Shown in pieces: positions 5,383 to 5,987 of a stretch of DNA of 5,987 bases. The position numbers and the translations under genes are program-made. The DNA comes from Prevotella sp. CAG:732. Lineage in GTDB: Bacteria; Bacteroidota; Bacteroidia; Bacteroidales; Bacteroidaceae. The stretch's first letter is position 1; each line of letters starts with the position of its first letter. The stretch spans positions 1 to 5,987 of the forward strand of contig FR893213.1 in NCBI GenBank assembly GCA_000436035.1, written 5' to 3'. Under the pieces are notes generated by a model that worked only from the letters and a program-made list of their open reading frames with translations, did no database searches and was not told where the DNA came from.

Positions 5383-5418
5383 AAAAATCCCAAATGCCAA
5401 GAGGCAGATGGGATTTTT
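5383..5418 (-). terminator. Terminator of rplI
   Basis: A 10-bp stem, AAAAATCCCA (5383-5392) with TGGGATTTTT (5409-5418), is capped by a second stem, TGCC (5395-5398) with GGCA (5403-5406), around an AAGA loop. On the minus strand the stem runs into seven T residues (5387-5381). It starts 53 nt after the rplI stop. The plus strand also ends in T-rich sequence, so the signal may work both ways. Confidence 0.85.
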
Positions 5419-5471
5419 ATATTGTTTTGCTTTACAGTGCGAAAAAATATCGTACTTAGCGGCAGTGAGTA

Positions 5472-5987
5472 TTACTCAGCTGCTGGAGCCTCCTCCTCAG
5501 CTGCAGGAGCAGCCTCAACTGGAGCCTCTTCTGCTGCAGGAGCAGCAACAGGAGCGTTCTCAGGAACAACGTTTACTGGAACCTTAACCTCAACCTCCTT
5601 GTGGAAGTGTACAGTAGCCTCGTATTCGCCTACCTTCTTAGCGTCCTTCATTGTGATGATCTTGCGGTCGATCTCGATGCCCTTCTTAGCGAGCTCCTCA
5701 GCAACAGTAGCAGCGTTAACTGAACCGTAGAGCTGACCAGTAGCGCTCACCTTAGCAGCGATAGTAAGAACTACGCCATTGAGAGCCTCACCCTTCTTAA
5801 CAGCCTCAGCCTTGATAGCCTCAAGCTTGTGAGCCTGCTGCTTCAAGTCCTCTGCCAACTGCTTCTTAGCAGATGGAGAAGCGATGACAGCCTTACCTGT
5901 AGGGATAAGGAAGTTACGACCGTAACCACTCTTAACATTCACGATATCGTTCTTGTATCCAAGACCGATAATATCTTGCTTCAAAAT
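5472..5987 (-). CDS. rplI: 50S ribosomal protein bL9, 5' end beyond the window
   Basis: bL9 binds 23S rRNA near the base of the L1 stalk of the large subunit. The visible 171 residues begin ILKQDIIGLG and continue with the bL9 signature GYKNDIVNVKSGYGRNFLIPTGKAV of the N-terminal domain. A long charged helix (about 40-68) and the C-terminal domain with GQLYGSVN and a KKVGEYEATVHFH strand follow. The frame stays open to the right edge, and bL9 proteins usually begin with M and about two residues before ILKQD. The true start is therefore just outside, and the TTG at 5984 should not be taken as one. E. coli bL9 has 149 residues. This one carries an extra tail of about 30 residues made almost wholly of Ala, Glu, Pro and Val (coded at 5475-5564). 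Usually rpsR and rpsF lie upstream, which cannot be checked here. Confidence 0.96.
   Translation of the reverse strand: MLKQDIIGLGYKNDIVNVKSGYGRNFLIPTGKAVIASPSAKKQLAEDLKQQAHKLEAIKAEAVKKGEALNGVVLTIAAKVSATGQLYGSVNAATVAEELAKKGIEIDRKIITMKDAKKVGEYEATVHFHKEVEVKVPVNVVPENAPVAAPAAEEAPVEAAPAAEEEAPAAE

Noticed and set aside
5422..5730. Alanine/serine-rich plus-strand open frame
   Set aside because: It is the complement of the low-complexity tail and C-terminal domain of rplI.
5982..5984. TTG at 5984 as the start of rplI
   Set aside because: The frame continues open to the window edge with residues ILKQD, which are internal in other bL9 proteins, so the start lies outside.

Overview
The window looks like a piece of a Bacteroidota chromosome, most likely Prevotella or Segatella or a close relative. 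The evidence is the protein types, the near absence of Shine-Dalgarno sequences (A-rich leaders instead), and promoters with the TAnnTTTG -7 box used by the Bacteroidota primary sigma factor. The genus is inferred from protein style and no database was searched.

Layout from left to right. (1) Positions 3-1069, minus strand: nuoB and nuoA, the first two genes of a respiratory complex I (NADH-quinone oxidoreductase) operon that continues past the left edge. (2) Positions 1070-1238: a divergent promoter region. (3) Positions 1239-1556, plus strand: a small YbjQ/UPF0145 family protein ending in a strong hairpin terminator. (4) Positions 1591-1988: no intact gene. It holds a decayed minus-strand remnant resembling a winged-helix C-terminus, four alternating copies of an 11-bp element, and the terminator of the next gene. 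(5) Positions 1989-4217, minus strand: a 742-residue protein joining a complete GH13 alpha-amylase family enzyme to a complete AlaX-like tRNA-editing (tRNA_SAD) domain. (6) Positions 4306-5193, minus strand: fabD, with a good promoter and a palindrome at the predicted transcript 5' end. (7) Positions 5472-5987, minus strand: rplI (ribosomal protein bL9). Its first few codons lie beyond the right edge, and it carries an acidic Ala/Glu/Pro tail.

Apart from the nuoAB pair these are housekeeping genes in separate transcription units, each with its own hairpin terminator. The amylase fusion follows fabD on the same strand. Only about 25 nt separate the fabD terminator-like hairpin from the amylase start, so it probably depends on read-through or on a promoter I cannot recognise.

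The most unusual item is the amylase-AlaX fusion. All GH13 catalytic residues and all four expected zinc ligands of the editing domain are present, and the second half begins at a methionine directly after the natural end of the amylase. That pattern suggests two formerly adjacent genes merged by loss of a stop codon. No mobile element, CRISPR array, tRNA or rRNA gene was recognised.
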